From Bradyrhizobium sp. Gha (GTDB lineage: Bacteria; Pseudomonadota; Alphaproteobacteria; Rhizobiales; Xanthobacteraceae), in the NCBI RefSeq assembly GCF_900113735.1, contig NZ_FOQM01000001.1:62001-126000 (forward strand): a stretch of 64,000 bases of DNA. Direction: 5' to 3'. The number at the start of each line of letters is the position of its first letter. The stretch's first letter is position 1. A program made the translations under genes and the position numbers. The notes under the pieces were generated by a model. That model was not told the DNA's origin, did not search any database, and saw nothing but the letters and a program-made list of their open reading frames with translations. Shown here piece by piece: positions 46,169 through 56,680 of this stretch.

Positions 46169-46566
46169 ATCTGGACGTGTCAATCCGACGGTGAAAACTG
46201 ACGCCGACTCTCGCTCGGTGCCCCTATCCCGTACCAATGGTCGCGGTTCTGGGGCGCGGCGTGAGAGGGAGCTTCGCAGCCGCCAGGAGATCCACGTGCA
46301 TGACACCTGAGCTGGCAGGCTGGACGAAGGAAACCGGGTGGAGCAATTCGAGGCCAACGGCGCACATTTGCGGAAAATCGCCCAGTGAATTCCAATGAAC
46401 ACTGGTCGTGTATTCAAACGCGACATCGGCGGCCAGTCCGGACGTTGGCTAACTGCTTCTGGTCGGGCATCCGCTACCGAGATGCAGGCGTCGAAGGCGT
46501 TGGAAGTTTTGTCGAACCTGAACCCAAGTAATCGAACTCAGCCGAATTCCGCTGACATTGCGGCAA

Positions 46567-47628
46567 TCACGTTGGATCTGACGCCAGAATTCCCCAGCCA
46601 TGCGGCGCCAATGCAATCTCGGTCGCAGGGCCTCTCCGTCGCGTCGTGAGGTCGCCTGCCAGTCTTTCGACGCTTCCATTGATCGCATGGACGACCGGCG
46701 CATCGGCCAGATTCAACGCGACCAGCAGCCGGGCTTCTTGGTGAAACGCCTCGAGCAGGAGATCTGCGTTGCGAAGCTCGATCACGCGGCTGCGTGCCCG
46801 ACAAAGCCAGGGATGTCGCCGCCGAAGCCCGATAAGCTCTTGATGCAGCCGATAGACCAGCCAGCCGAACGGCGCCAGGTCAGCGGGCGCCCCCGGAAAT
46901 TGCGGACGGATCGCGTCGTCGCCGCCGGCGCGATGCTCCTTGATGCCGCGGAAGCCCTGCTCGTCGCCCGCATAAATCGAAGGGGTGCCGCCGCAAGTCA
47001 TCAGAATGACGAACGCGTGGGCGAGATACCGCTCATCGCGCAATTGGCCCGCGATGCGCGTGACATCGTGATTGCCGATGAATGTCTGCGGCACGAAGGT
47101 CTCGAGCATTTCGCTGTGGCGCTTCAGCGCCCAGGCGAGCTCGAACAGATTGCGATCGTTCAACGAGCTCCAGATCGCCTTCCACAATTCATATTGTGTG
47201 ACGGCATCCACCCCCGTCTCGGCAACAAAGCCGCTGTAGTCGCCGTGAATCAGCTCGCCGAAGATGTAGGCTTGGGGATGCCGCGCACGAACCGCGGGCA
47301 GGACACTTCTCCAGAACTGTCGCGGGACCGCGTAGGCGGCATCGAGACGCCATCCGTCGGCGCCTCGGTCGAGCCAGTGTGTCATGGCGCGCGTCACATA
47401 GTCGGCGACAGCCGGCTCCTGATGGTTCAGCGCAACCAGCTGGCTATGTCCCTCGAATGTCGCATAGCCCGGCTCCTGCGCCGGAGAACCTTCGCCCGGC
47501 CGGCTCAGGTGAAACCACGACGCCTCCCTGGAGACTGGGCCTTCGGCAAGCGCGCGCTGAAAGACCGGGCAATCGCGACCGACATGATTGAACACGCCGT
47601 CGAGAACAACATGCAGTCCACGGCGCGC
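46567..47628 (-). pseudogene. GH13 alpha-amylase-family gene, C-terminal part
   Basis: The frame carries four GH13 signatures: GLHVVLDGVFNHVG, GADGWRLDAAYAVP with the nucleophile Asp, IFGELIHGDY with the acid Glu, and FIGNHDVTRIA. The first strands of the barrel are absent, and sequence upstream of about 47628 (to the ATG at 47748) is unrelated. A fragment corresponding to the missing N-terminus lies on the opposite strand at 48127. Product would be a cytoplasmic glucan hydrolase or transferase, but as it stands it is incomplete. Confidence 0.75.
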
Positions 47629-48126
47629 GCAGGATTTCCATATCCATGGAAAAGCCGCCCCTGGCCGATCATGACGCGATCTTAACTGGGCGACGGCCGG
47701 ATCCAGGATAATGCTATGCGCCTGTTGGATCTTCTGCAGTTGGCGCATGTCCAGAACCCTGAAAATGGCCGTGAAAGTCGCCGTCGTGCTGGTTGCTTCA
47801 GTCGTGTTCTGGATGGATACGGCTCGGCAGGCAAATCAAGCCGTGTTTTTCCACCACCGTCGCGGCGATGATCTCGTCATCTTCGGGATCCAGCGCGACG
47901 AGCTGTTGAAATTCCCGGGCAGGGGCGCAAGCCGGATCCGGCATGCGCTTGCCGAGCAGGGAGCGCTCTGGGTCAAGCAGTATGGAGTTCGCAAGACGGA
48001 AGGTGGAGGCGTCAAGGTCGGTCCAGAGAAGCAGATCGAATTGACACGAGGTGACGCCGCCTCGGTCAGGTTCGGCGCGAGCTTCGTGATTCCGTGATCG
48101 TCGAGCCACGCCATGGGCGAGGGAAT

Positions 48127-48360
48127 GTGAGAGACTGGATCGAACACGCCGTCTGGTGGCACGTCTATCCGCTGGGCTTTGTCGGAGCGGAGCGCGATGG
48201 CTGGACGATGCGAAGACCGGCCCCAGCAGGATGCATGGCTACGACACGATCGATCACTTTCAGATCGATCGGCGGTTGGGCGATGACGGCGACTTCGACG
48301 CATTCGTCGACGAGGCACGCCGCCCTCGTCTCGATGTGCATCGGATTGCCGCTCGCTTAG
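48127..48360 (+). pseudogene. GH13 N-terminal fragment on the opposite strand
   Basis: A GTG start after GAGGGAAT gives RDWIEHAVWWHVYPLGFVGAER, the usual beginning of this GH13 group. After a frame change and a missing block come GYDTIDHFQIDRRLGDDGDFDAFVDEARR. The homology ends where the minus-strand part at 46567-47628 begins. DNA between them (47629-48126) has coding-like but frameshifted minus-strand sequence I cannot name. Confidence 0.65.
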
Positions 48361-48459
48361 ACTCGCTTCCCACAACAACGACCATACCAATTGACGCTCA
48401 ATGGAAAGTTGCGACCGACGATTTCATCGTCACGGTCGCATCGGGGAGAGTTTCGCCAC

Positions 48460-49912
48460 ATGTCAGAAAGAACGTTGGTCGCGTCCCCGGCCTCCGCCGG
48501 CACGACGCTCGACCGTCATGCGCTCTCACTCAGCACATGGGCCTGGATCGGCTACGAAGTGGGACGGGTCCCCTATGTCATCCTGATCAAGATCTACATC
48601 TTCACGCCCTATGTCACGAAGGTGCTTATCGGCGACGCCGTCACGGCGCAGGCGCTGCTCGCGGCATTTGGAGTCACGGCCGGCATCGTTGCGGCATTGA
48701 CCGTCCCATTTCTCGGAGCGGCGCTCGATCGCATGGGGCCGCGCAAGCCCTGGATCGCGGTCTTCGTGCTGCTCGAGATGCCGCTGCTGATCAGCCTGTG
48801 GTGGGCGAAGCCCGACCGAACCGGACTGTCCGCAATGGCCGTCATCGTGGTTCTGACTGCGCTCGGGTTGCTCTTCACCTATGCCGAGATCCTCCACAAC
48901 GCGATGCTTGGCACCGCGGTCGGGATCAGACGCGCCGGCCGCTATTCCGGAATCAGTCTCGGCGTGGCAAACCTCGTCAGCGTCATCATCATGGTGTTCC
49001 TGCTGTGGGGGATTTGCGCTACCCGGGCGTACGCATTGGCTCGGCGTGCCGGACGTACCACTGTTCGGGCTGTCACAGTCACAACATGACATGGAGCGCC
49101 TGCTCGGGCCCTTCATCGCGATTCTCATATCGCTGGGAGCGGCGGGCCTGCTCGGATTCTCGATCGATGCGCCGTCGACTCGTGTCAGCCTCGGCTCCGC
49201 CGTGCGTCTCGGTCTGAAGGATGTCGTTGTCCTGATCAGGAGTCTGCCGAAGCAAAGGAACATCCTCAAATTCCTGATCGCCAGAACCGTTTATGGCGAC
49301 GGTCTGCACACGCTGATCAAGCTGGAAGGAATCTACGCTTCCGGCGTGATGGGATGGCACGCCTTCGACCTGCTGGCCTTCGCAATCGTCAAGATCGTGT
49401 TCGCGAGCTGTGGAGGCCTTCTGGCCGGCATCCTGAACGTTCGCATCGGAACCCGGCGCGCACTCATCCTCGAGCTCTGCTGTACCATCGTTCTGCTCGT
49501 CATGGTCCTGGGCACGACGCCGAAGACACTCCTGTTCTTCTGGGCTTACGACGCGAGCGCGCACGCCGCTTTGTGGTCCGGCCCCGTGTTCCGGACCCTT
49601 CCTGAACTCGCCTTTCTGCTGATCTCTGCGTCGATGACGGCGTTCGCTGTCGCCACCGTGGCGTCCGGACGCGCGATGGTCGTGGAGATCGTCGCTCCGG
49701 ACCGGCTGGGCTCGTTCTTCGGCCTGTTTCACGTCAGCGCGAGCGCGACGGCGTGGATCGCCCCGGCACTGATCGGCTTCTTCACCGCCTATTTCCACTC
49801 CCAGTCAATCGGCCTGATTCCCGTAGCGGTCCTGCTCGCCATCGGCGCGGCGACGCTCCTGTTCGTGGAAGGAGGCGATCGCCATGGCGCGCCCGTCAAG
49901 TCCGCGATATGA
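48460..49912 (+). pseudogene. MFS transporter split by a one-base frameshift
   Basis: Frame 1 starts MSERTLVASPASAG and holds the first six helices (TWAWIGYEVGRVPYVILIKIYIF, AFGVTAGIVAALTVPFLGAALDRMGPRKPW). At a run of five G (49007-49011) it leaves frame; frame 2 resumes with GFALPGRTHWLGVPDVPLFGLSQ and the other helices to the end at 49912. Repaired length about 483 aa. It resembles the UMF1/sugar-permease branch of MFS and adjoins the GH13 fragments, so a former sugar-use locus is likely. Confidence 0.8.
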
Positions 49913-49935
49913 GATCCGCATGTCTCAGGAAGGGA

Positions 49936-51017
49936 TCATGACCCACCCCGGTCGAAAACTCGCTTCCCGGCGAGGTTCGCGGCGATCACAAGCGTGGCGC
50001 CTGCAAGCGTCGCGAGAACGCGATCCGTCAGGACCGACGCAGCGGGCGGCTGATCGAAGTCCATCATCAGCACGATCAGCGTAGTCATCATCGCGGTATA
50101 GGAACATAGTGGCGCGACTTCAGCAGTGGACGCGTGCCGGCGATCAACCCTATACAGCCGGTCAGAGTCCAGGCTGATGGATGCGCGGCAAGACAAAGGC
50201 CAGCCAGGAGCACGCCGGCGCCGGCTCCCAGCGCGCGCTGCGTGACCTTGATCGGAAACAGGTTCGTGCGACGCTGCGCGAGGATCACCACGGTGAGCGC
50301 GATCCATTGCAGATGATGGTTCGGAAAGGTCTGGTCCAACGCTTCCGCCGCAACCAGGCATGAAACCAGTTTGAGAGTGAAATGCCAGCCGGCCGGCCGT
50401 CCGAGCGACGCCCTCCATCGGGCCAGTTTCGCAGGTGCCGCCGCCGCGGGGCCTTGCTCGGCGAGTATCGGCGTCCTGCTGGTCGTCGATCGCACGACCG
50501 CGCCGAAGAGCAGCCATAACAGCGCCGTCCACAACGCGCCGGCAGTCAACAGCGCCATCATCGCAGCAGGGTGGGGCGTTGCCGCGGACATGCTCTGCGC
50601 GATGATGAGGAAGAGCGTGAAACGGGTGGTCACGATTGCCGCGGTGCGGTCGTAACCGCCGAGCAAGGCCGCCACGCCCGCGCAGACGATTGTGAGGAGC
50701 CTTCCCGCCAGCCCGCCACCGACGAGGAATTCCGCGATCGCGGCCGCGACGATCGTGGGCAGCACGGACAGCGCCAGGCTCCGCCCTTGATCGAAAAGGC
50801 TTCGTCCTGGGCCGACCCGGCCGATCGGCAGGCTCCCCGCCGAGGCGATCAGCCCCAGTGGAAGGTTTCCGAGCGCCGCAGCGAACAGGATCGGTCCGAC
50901 GAAGCTCAGGCCGGCAATCAGGCCTTCGCTAAGCCCGATTTCCGCGTCTGTCGTCCACCGAACCGCATCGCCGATGTGGGTGCGGACTCGCGTCCAAAGG
51001 CGCCGATCGGACATCAC
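49936..51017 (-). pseudogene. FUSC-type aromatic-acid exporter-like protein, frameshifted near its end
   Basis: Residues 1-300 in one frame form two halves of hydrophobic helices (GLIAGLSFVGPILFAAALGNLPLGLIAS and LQWIALTVVILAQRRTNLFPIKVTQRALGAGAGVLLAG), the FUSC pattern. Near 50100, after LLKSRHY, one base is missing and the last part, TAMMTTLIVLMMDFDQPPAASVLTDRVLATLAGATLVIAANL, continues in another frame to 49936. The short product ending at 50088 would lack the last two helices. Confidence 0.75.
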
Positions 51018-51050
51018 CCGTCTATGGCAAAATGGAAGTGTCGCTCCCGA

Positions 51051-53102
51051 TCAGTTGAAGCGGCCAGCATTACTGGCCTTGCGCTGAAGCAGCTGCGAAA
51101 CCGCAAATTCGGCACCAAACCGCGCCTGATGGGACTGGAGCCCGGCCACGATGGTTTGCAGGTTGATGCCGTCCGCCCAGAACATCGGTCCCCCTGTGAA
51201 GGCCGGCCAGCCGTAGCCATTGACCCAGACGACATCGATATCGGAGGCGCGCTGCGCGATCCCCTCCTCGAGGATCTTCGCGCCTTCGTTGATCATGGGA
51301 TAGAGCAGGCGCTCCAGGATTTCCTGCTCACTGATCTGACGCGGGCGATATCTCCGGCTCGCGGCGAATTCGGCGATGATGCTCTCGACCTCCGCCGAAG
51401 GCGTGGCCATGCGATTGCTGTCGTAGTCGTAGTAGCCCTTGGAGGTCTTCTGCCCTCGTCGATCGCGCTCGCACAGCAGATCGCGTATGCTTTCGCCTTT
51501 CGAGCTCTCGCGGCGCCAGCCGAGATCGAGGCCGGCCAGATCGCTCATCTGGAACGGCCCCATCGGAAACCCAAAGTTCGTGAGGACCCGGTCGACATCC
51601 CAGGGCTTTGCGCCTTCGAGGATCAGGAGTTGCGCCTGCCGGGACCGCTGTCCGAGCATGCGGTTACCGATAAAGCCGGGGCAGACGCCCGACACGACGG
51701 CGACCTTGCCGATCCGCTTCGCGAGATCCATGGCGGTGGCGAGCTGTGAGGCCCCCGTCTTCGCACTACGCACCACCTCCAGCAGCCGCATGACATTGGC
51801 CGGAGAGAAGAAGTGCAGTCCGATCACCGCTTCTGGCCGCCCGGTTTGCGCCGCTATCTCGTTGAGATCGAGGCGGCTGGTGTTCGAAGCGAGGATGGCG
51901 CCCGGCTTTGCGACCGCATCGAGCTTCCGAAACACCTCCTGCTTGACCGCCATGCTCTCGAAAACGGCCTCGATGATCAGGTCGCAATCGGCAAGAGCTT
52001 CGATCGCGAGGCTCGACGCCAGCAGCGACATCGCCTTATCGACCTCCTCTCCGCTGAGCCGACCCCGACTGGCCGCCCGCTCGTAGTTGCGCCGGATCGT
52101 TGCCAGCCCCCTGTCGAGCGCGGCTTGCTCGCGCTCTACGATGGTGACGGGGATGCCGATCGACAGGAAGTTCATGGCGATGCCGCCGCCCATGGTCCCG
52201 GTACCGACAATGCCGACCCCCGCAATCGGAATGCGGGGCACGCCCGGCGGAATGTCGTCGACTTTCGCGGCGGTCCGCTCGGCAAAGAAGACATGGCGCT
52301 GCGCCCTCGACTGGTCGCTCTTGACGAGCGAGGCGAACAGCGCGCGCTCGCGCGCCATGCCGTCCGCGAAGGGAAGCTTCACCGCGGCCTCAATCGCCTT
52401 GATGCAGGCCTCCGGCGCGGCAAATCCTCGGGTCTTTCCGGCGATCTCATGGCGGAACCGGTCGAACATGGCGGGATCCCGCACGGCGTCGGCCAGGCGA
52501 TCGGTCCGAAGGGAGCTGCGCGGATGGTCCCTTGCAGAGATCCTCTCTCGTGCAAAGAGGATTGCCTCGCGGACAAGACTGTCGTCATCGACAAGCCGAT
52601 CGATGAGGTCCATGCCAAGGGCGTCGGTCGCGGTGACCGGCTCTCCTGTCACGATCATCGACAGCGCCTTCTCGACCCCGACGAGCCGCGGCAGCCGCTG
52701 AGTTCCGCCGGCGCCTGGCAGGAGCCCGAGCTTGACCTCGGACAGTCCGAGCTTCGCCGATCGCGTCGCAATGCGGTAGTGGCATCCGAGCGCGACCTCC
52801 AATCCGCCGCCAAGCGCGTTGCCGTGGATCGCTGCGATGACGGGCTTTTGGCTCCCTTCGATCTTCTCGATCAGCTGCGGCAGCGAAGGCGGCGTCGACG
52901 ACTTGCCGAGCGCGCCGATATCGGCGCCCGCAAAGAATCCGCGCCCGTCGCAGCAAATGACGATGGCGCCCACCGCCGGATCCGCCTCCGCGCGATCCAG
53001 CGCGTCACCGAGAGCGTGACGGAGCTCCTGCGAAAGCGCGTTCACGGGCGGGTTGTCGGCGACGACAAGCATCACCTCGCCGTGAGGTTCGCTCCTGATC
53101 AT
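51051..53102 (-). CDS. Bifunctional enoyl-CoA hydratase / 3-hydroxyacyl-CoA dehydrogenase
   Basis: About 683 aa, FadJ / peroxisomal bifunctional-enzyme layout. Residues 1-190 are a crotonase domain with both catalytic Glu (GGGLEVALGCHYRIA and GLSEVKLGLLPGAGGTQRL). Residues about 290-470 are the NAD domain (VGIVGTGTMGGGIA, ILASNTSRLDL, GLHFFSPANVM), followed by two C-terminal helical domains (PGFIGNRM). It carries out steps 2 and 3 of beta-oxidation. Last gene of the seven-gene operon, 13 bp after the thiolase; start at 53102 chosen for its GGATGGAG site. Confidence 0.9.
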   Translation of the reverse strand: MIRSEPHGEVMLVVADNPPVNALSQELRHALGDALDRAEADPAVGAIVICCDGRGFFAGADIGALGKSSTPPSLPQLIEKIEGSQKPVIAAIHGNALGGGLEVALGCHYRIATRSAKLGLSEVKLGLLPGAGGTQRLPRLVGVEKALSMIVTGEPVTATDALGMDLIDRLVDDDSLVREAILFARERISARDHPRSSLRTDRLADAVRDPAMFDRFRHEIAGKTRGFAAPEACIKAIEAAVKLPFADGMARERALFASLVKSDQSRAQRHVFFAERTAAKVDDIPPGVPRIPIAGVGIVGTGTMGGGIAMNFLSIGIPVTIVEREQAALDRGLATIRRNYERAASRGRLSGEEVDKAMSLLASSLAIEALADCDLIIEAVFESMAVKQEVFRKLDAVAKPGAILASNTSRLDLNEIAAQTGRPEAVIGLHFFSPANVMRLLEVVRSAKTGASQLATAMDLAKRIGKVAVVSGVCPGFIGNRMLGQRSRQAQLLILEGAKPWDVDRVLTNFGFPMGPFQMSDLAGLDLGWRRESSKGESIRDLLCERDRRGQKTSKGYYDYDSNRMATPSAEVESIIAEFAASRRYRPRQISEQEILERLLYPMINEGAKILEEGIAQRASDIDVVWVNGYGWPAFTGGPMFWADGINLQTIVAGLQSHQARFGAEFAVSQLLQRKASNAGRFN

Positions 53103-53115
53103 GCTGTGCTCCATC

Positions 53116-54318
53116 CTAGAAGATCTCAAACAGGCCGGCGGCGCCCATGCCACCTGCGCAGCACATGGTCACCACGCCGTAGCGGGCACCGCGCCGTTTC
53201 CCTTCGTGCATCAGATGTCCGACGCAGCGGGCGCCGGTCATCCCGTAGGGATGGCCGATCGAGATCGCTCCGCCGGAAACATTGAGCCGCTCGTTGGGAA
53301 TGCCGAGCCGGTCGCGGCAGTAGAGAAGCTGGGAGGCAAACGCCTCGTTCATTTCCCAGAGATCGATGTCGTCGACCTTGAGTCCATTGCGTTCGAGCAG
53401 CTTCGGCACCGCGAACACCGGACCGATTCCCATCTCCTCCGGTGCGCAGCCCGCCACCGCCAGGCCCCGGTAGGCGCCGAGCGGTTCAAGCCCGCGCTTT
53501 GCCGCCTCGCTCGCCTCCATCAGCAGCACGGCGGCGGCGCCGTCAGACAATTGCGACGCATTGCCGGCGGTGACGAACCGTCCGTCCTTGACGAAGCGTC
53601 CGCCCTTGAACACGGGCTTGAGGCGGGTGAGATCCTCGAGCTTCGTTCCCGGGCGATTGCCCTCGTCCCTTGTCAGGGTGATTTCGCGCTCGCTCGTCTC
53701 TCCGCTCTCGGCGCTGGCAACGGTCATCGTCGTGGTCAGCGGCGCGATCTCGCGATCGAAGCGTCCCTCGGCCTGTGCCTCTGCGGTACGCTGCTGCGAT
53801 TGAAGCGCATATTCGTCCTGGGCTTCGCGGCTGACGCCATAGCGCTCGGCCACGATTTCGGCGGTCTCGATCATCGTGGTCGGAAGTCCCGGCACATTCT
53901 TCAGGATCCAATCGTCCCAGGCACGGTACCAATTTACCTTGTCGTTCTGCACGAGACTGATGGATTCCAGGCCGCCTCCGATCGCGATCGGCGCACCGTC
54001 ATTGACGATGTATTTCGCGGCCGTCGCGATGGCCATCAGGCCGGACGAACACTTGCGGTCGATCGACATCGCCGCGACGCTGTCGGGAAGTCCGGCGCGC
54101 AAGGCGGCGTGACGTGCGACATTGTTGCCGGACGACCCCTGCTGCTGCGCCGCGCCGATTACGACATCGTCGACCTCGCGCGGATCTATTCCGGCGCGTT
54201 TGACCACCTCGCGGATGACGTGTCCTCCGAGGGCCGGTGACGTCGTATTGTTGAAGGCGCCGCGATAGGCTTTTCCGATCGGGGTCCTGGCCGTGGCGAT
54301 GATTACGGCTTCGCGCAT
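53116..54318 (-). CDS. Acetyl-CoA acyltransferase (thiolase)
   Basis: 400 aa thiolase with nucleophile Cys in IDRKCSSGLMA, GHPYGMTGAR with the His, and the second Cys in VTMCCAGGMGAAG. Performs thiolytic cleavage, the last step of a beta-oxidation turn, releasing acetyl-CoA. Lies between the acyl-CoA dehydrogenase gene (62-bp gap) and the FadJ-like gene (13-bp gap). Confidence 0.92.
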   Translation of the reverse strand: MREAVIIATARTPIGKAYRGAFNNTTSPALGGHVIREVVKRAGIDPREVDDVVIGAAQQQGSSGNNVARHAALRAGLPDSVAAMSIDRKCSSGLMAIATAAKYIVNDGAPIAIGGGLESISLVQNDKVNWYRAWDDWILKNVPGLPTTMIETAEIVAERYGVSREAQDEYALQSQQRTAEAQAEGRFDREIAPLTTTMTVASAESGETSEREITLTRDEGNRPGTKLEDLTRLKPVFKGGRFVKDGRFVTAGNASQLSDGAAAVLLMEASEAAKRGLEPLGAYRGLAVAGCAPEEMGIGPVFAVPKLLERNGLKVDDIDLWEMNEAFASQLLYCRDRLGIPNERLNVSGGAISIGHPYGMTGARCVGHLMHEGKRRGARYGVVTMCCAGGMGAAGLFEIF

Positions 54319-54379
54319 CGAGCTCTCCTGTTGCGGCGCGACGCGCCTTTGCGATGTTTCATCATTGAAGCGAGTCTCG

Positions 54380-55558
54380 TCAGGTGAGCTCGGCGGAGGA
54401 ATAGCCGAGAATCTCCCGCGCGATCACGAGGCGCTGGATCTGCCCCGTGCCCTCGTAGATGTCGGCGATGCGGCCGTCCCGCAGATATTGCTCGACCTGA
54501 TAATCATGGCTGAGGCCCATGGCGCCCAGTGCATCCATCGCGCGCTGCGGGCCGGTGCGGCAGACCTCGCCTCCCTTTGCCTTCGCGACCGACGCTTCGA
54601 GATTGTTGGGCATGCCGTCCGAGGCGAGCCAGGCGGCGTGCATGACCGTCAACGTCGCGGCCTCGATGTCGGCCTCGAGCTCGAGCAATGTCTGCGCCGT
54701 GGCGCTGCGGGCGTGGCGACTGTCGTCAAAATCGACTGCGATGCCCTCCTTCGCAAGCTCGTCGCGCGCGACGCGGAACGCGCCGATGGCTTTGCCGACG
54801 CCGCCCGCCGCGACGAAGGGACGTGTCATGTTGAAGGTCTTGAGTACACCCTTGTACGACGCCGAGCCTTCGCCCTCGCCGCGCGGTACGCCCTCATCCC
54901 CGCCGATCAGGTGATCGCGCGGAATGCGGCAGTCGCGGAATGCGTAGGCGGCGGTATCGCTGCTGCGGATGCCGAGCTTCTTCTCCTTGCGGACCAGCTC
55001 GAATCCGGGGGTTCCCTTCAAGACCAGGAACGACTTGATTCCGCCTCGGCCTGCCGACTTGTCCACCGTCGCCCAAACGATCGCGCCGTCACAGCGAACG
55101 CCGTTGGTGACGAAGATCTTGTCGCCGTTCAACACCCACTCCTCACCGTCGAGCCTGGCGGTCGTCTGGATCGCCTTGGTGTCCGAGCCCGCGCCGGGCT
55201 CGGTGATCGACATCGCGAGCATCAGATTCCCCCAGCGCGCCTTCTGGGCGTCGGTGCCGGCGGCACCAAGTGCGGCGTTACCGAGCGCGGTCGGCGCCTG
55301 GCGCAGCGGCACCCCGCAATGCGCCTCGCGTTCGATCCTCATCAGCACCTGGAGCAGCAGCATCGGCGTGTCGTCGCGGGGGCGGCCGCGCAGACGCTGC
55401 TGGATCGGCGGAAACTGAGCGGCCTCCGGAAAGGACTTAGGCAGGACCTCGTCTTCGTGCTCGTCATAGTAGCGAGCGTATTTCTCGCCGACCCTGGCCT
55501 CTGCGGCGACGCCGTCGAGAACGGCACGATCAAAATCAGACAATGAGAAATCGACCAT
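54380..55558 (-). CDS. Acyl-CoA dehydrogenase with catalytic Glu (pair A)
   Basis: 392 aa. FAD/substrate motifs MLAMSITEPGAGSDTKAIQT and WVLNGDKIFVTNGV, and C-terminal catalytic motif IYEGTGQIQRLVIAREI with the Glu base. Oxidises an acyl-CoA to the enoyl-CoA and passes electrons to ETF. It follows a Glu-less homologue by 12 bp; the two may form a heteromer. Confidence 0.92.
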   Translation of the reverse strand: MVDFSLSDFDRAVLDGVAAEARVGEKYARYYDEHEDEVLPKSFPEAAQFPPIQQRLRGRPRDDTPMLLLQVLMRIEREAHCGVPLRQAPTALGNAALGAAGTDAQKARWGNLMLAMSITEPGAGSDTKAIQTTARLDGEEWVLNGDKIFVTNGVRCDGAIVWATVDKSAGRGGIKSFLVLKGTPGFELVRKEKKLGIRSSDTAAYAFRDCRIPRDHLIGGDEGVPRGEGEGSASYKGVLKTFNMTRPFVAAGGVGKAIGAFRVARDELAKEGIAVDFDDSRHARSATAQTLLELEADIEAATLTVMHAAWLASDGMPNNLEASVAKAKGGEVCRTGPQRAMDALGAMGLSHDYQVEQYLRDGRIADIYEGTGQIQRLVIAREILGYSSAELT

Positions 55559-55570
55559 GGCTCATTCTCC

Positions 55571-56680
55571 TTAGGCGGCTGCGATCGCGTCGTGGCTGGT
55601 CAGCACGCGCATGTTGCGCAGCCACATCTCCGGCGGCAGATCGCGGATGTAGCCATGCCCGCCGAAGATCTGGAGGCCATCGTCGGCAATCCTGACGGCG
55701 TGCCGGTTGACGTAGTCCTGCGCGAGCACGGAGGCCTTGGCGGCGTCGCGCCCGGCATCGGCCTCGGCGGCCGCCTTCCACACCATCCATCGCATGGCTT
55801 CGCACTCGATGTGCATGTCGGCGAGCATGAAGGCTATCGACTGCTTCCGTGCGATCGGCTCGCCGAACGCAACGCGCTCCTTGGCATAGGGAATGGCGAA
55901 ATCGATGACTGCGCGCGCGAGCCCGACCGCGAGCGCCGCCCCTCCGATACGCAGGCTCGCAAGCAGCGGCCTGATATCGGCGCCCTCGCCGTCTCCCAGC
56001 ACATCGTCGGCCGGCACCCGCACCTGTGCGAGCTCGACGCGGGCGAAGCCGGCTGCCGTCAGCCCGAGCGTCCCGCTGTCCCGCGCGATGGTGACTCCGG
56101 TTGCATCGGAGTCGACGATGAAGGCCCTGATTCCCGCAAGGCCTGGCGCATCGGATGCGCGCGCCAGCACGAGCAGACGGCTTGCATGCTCGCCCATCGG
56201 TACCAGCCGCTTTGTGCCCGTGAGGACCCAACCCTTCCCGTCCCGCATCGCGCGAGTCGCCATCCGCGCCGGATCGAAGGCCGGTGCCCCCTCGTGCAAG
56301 GCAAGGCTTGCGGCGCGGCGCTTCTCGCCGCAGAACTCCGGCAGATAACGCAGCCGCTGCTCTTCGGAGCCGAGATCAATCAGCGGATTGACGAACAGCA
56401 TGGAGGCAAACGCCGCGCTCGCAAGACCCGCGCATCCATATCCCAGGGCCTCGAGCATCAGCGCGCTGGTCACGAGCGAGCGCGGCGCCCCGCCACCCCC
56501 GCAATCCTCGGGGATCGACAGTGCGGTGAACCCGAGGGACCATGCGGTGTCGAGCAACTCAGACGGTGACAACCGGGCCTCATCGGCGCTGCGCGCGCGA
56601 GTGGCCAATTCGCTCGTCGCGAACGACAGCAGCGTATCACGAACCTGGGTCTGTTCTTCCGTCAAAGCGAAGCTGATCAT
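55571..56680 (-). CDS. Acyl-CoA dehydrogenase-like subunit lacking catalytic Glu (pair A)
   Basis: 369 aa with the acyl-CoA dehydrogenase fold (SFALTEEQTQVRDTLLSFA, GWVLTGTKRLVPMGEHA, ERVAFGEPIARKQSIAFMLADM, IFGGHGYIRDLPPEMWLRNM). It ends at VLTSHDAIAAA, where catalytic members have xYEGTxxIQ, so the Glu base and the last segment are missing. Probably the non-catalytic or FAD-contributing partner of the next enzyme. ATG overlaps the stop of the CoA-ligase-like gene. Confidence 0.88.
   Translation of the reverse strand: MISFALTEEQTQVRDTLLSFATSELATRARSADEARLSPSELLDTAWSLGFTALSIPEDCGGGGAPRSLVTSALMLEALGYGCAGLASAAFASMLFVNPLIDLGSEEQRLRYLPEFCGEKRRAASLALHEGAPAFDPARMATRAMRDGKGWVLTGTKRLVPMGEHASRLLVLARASDAPGLAGIRAFIVDSDATGVTIARDSGTLGLTAAGFARVELAQVRVPADDVLGDGEGADIRPLLASLRIGGAALAVGLARAVIDFAIPYAKERVAFGEPIARKQSIAFMLADMHIECEAMRWMVWKAAAEADAGRDAAKASVLAQDYVNRHAVRIADDGLQIFGGHGYIRDLPPEMWLRNMRVLTSHDAIAAA

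Noticed and set aside
51813..53285. Long plus-strand frame of 490 codons
   Set aside because: Antisense shadow of the FadJ-like gene; composition and lack of motifs show it is not coding. The same applies to 56683-58092, 53101-54240, 54293-55546 and 55592-56569.
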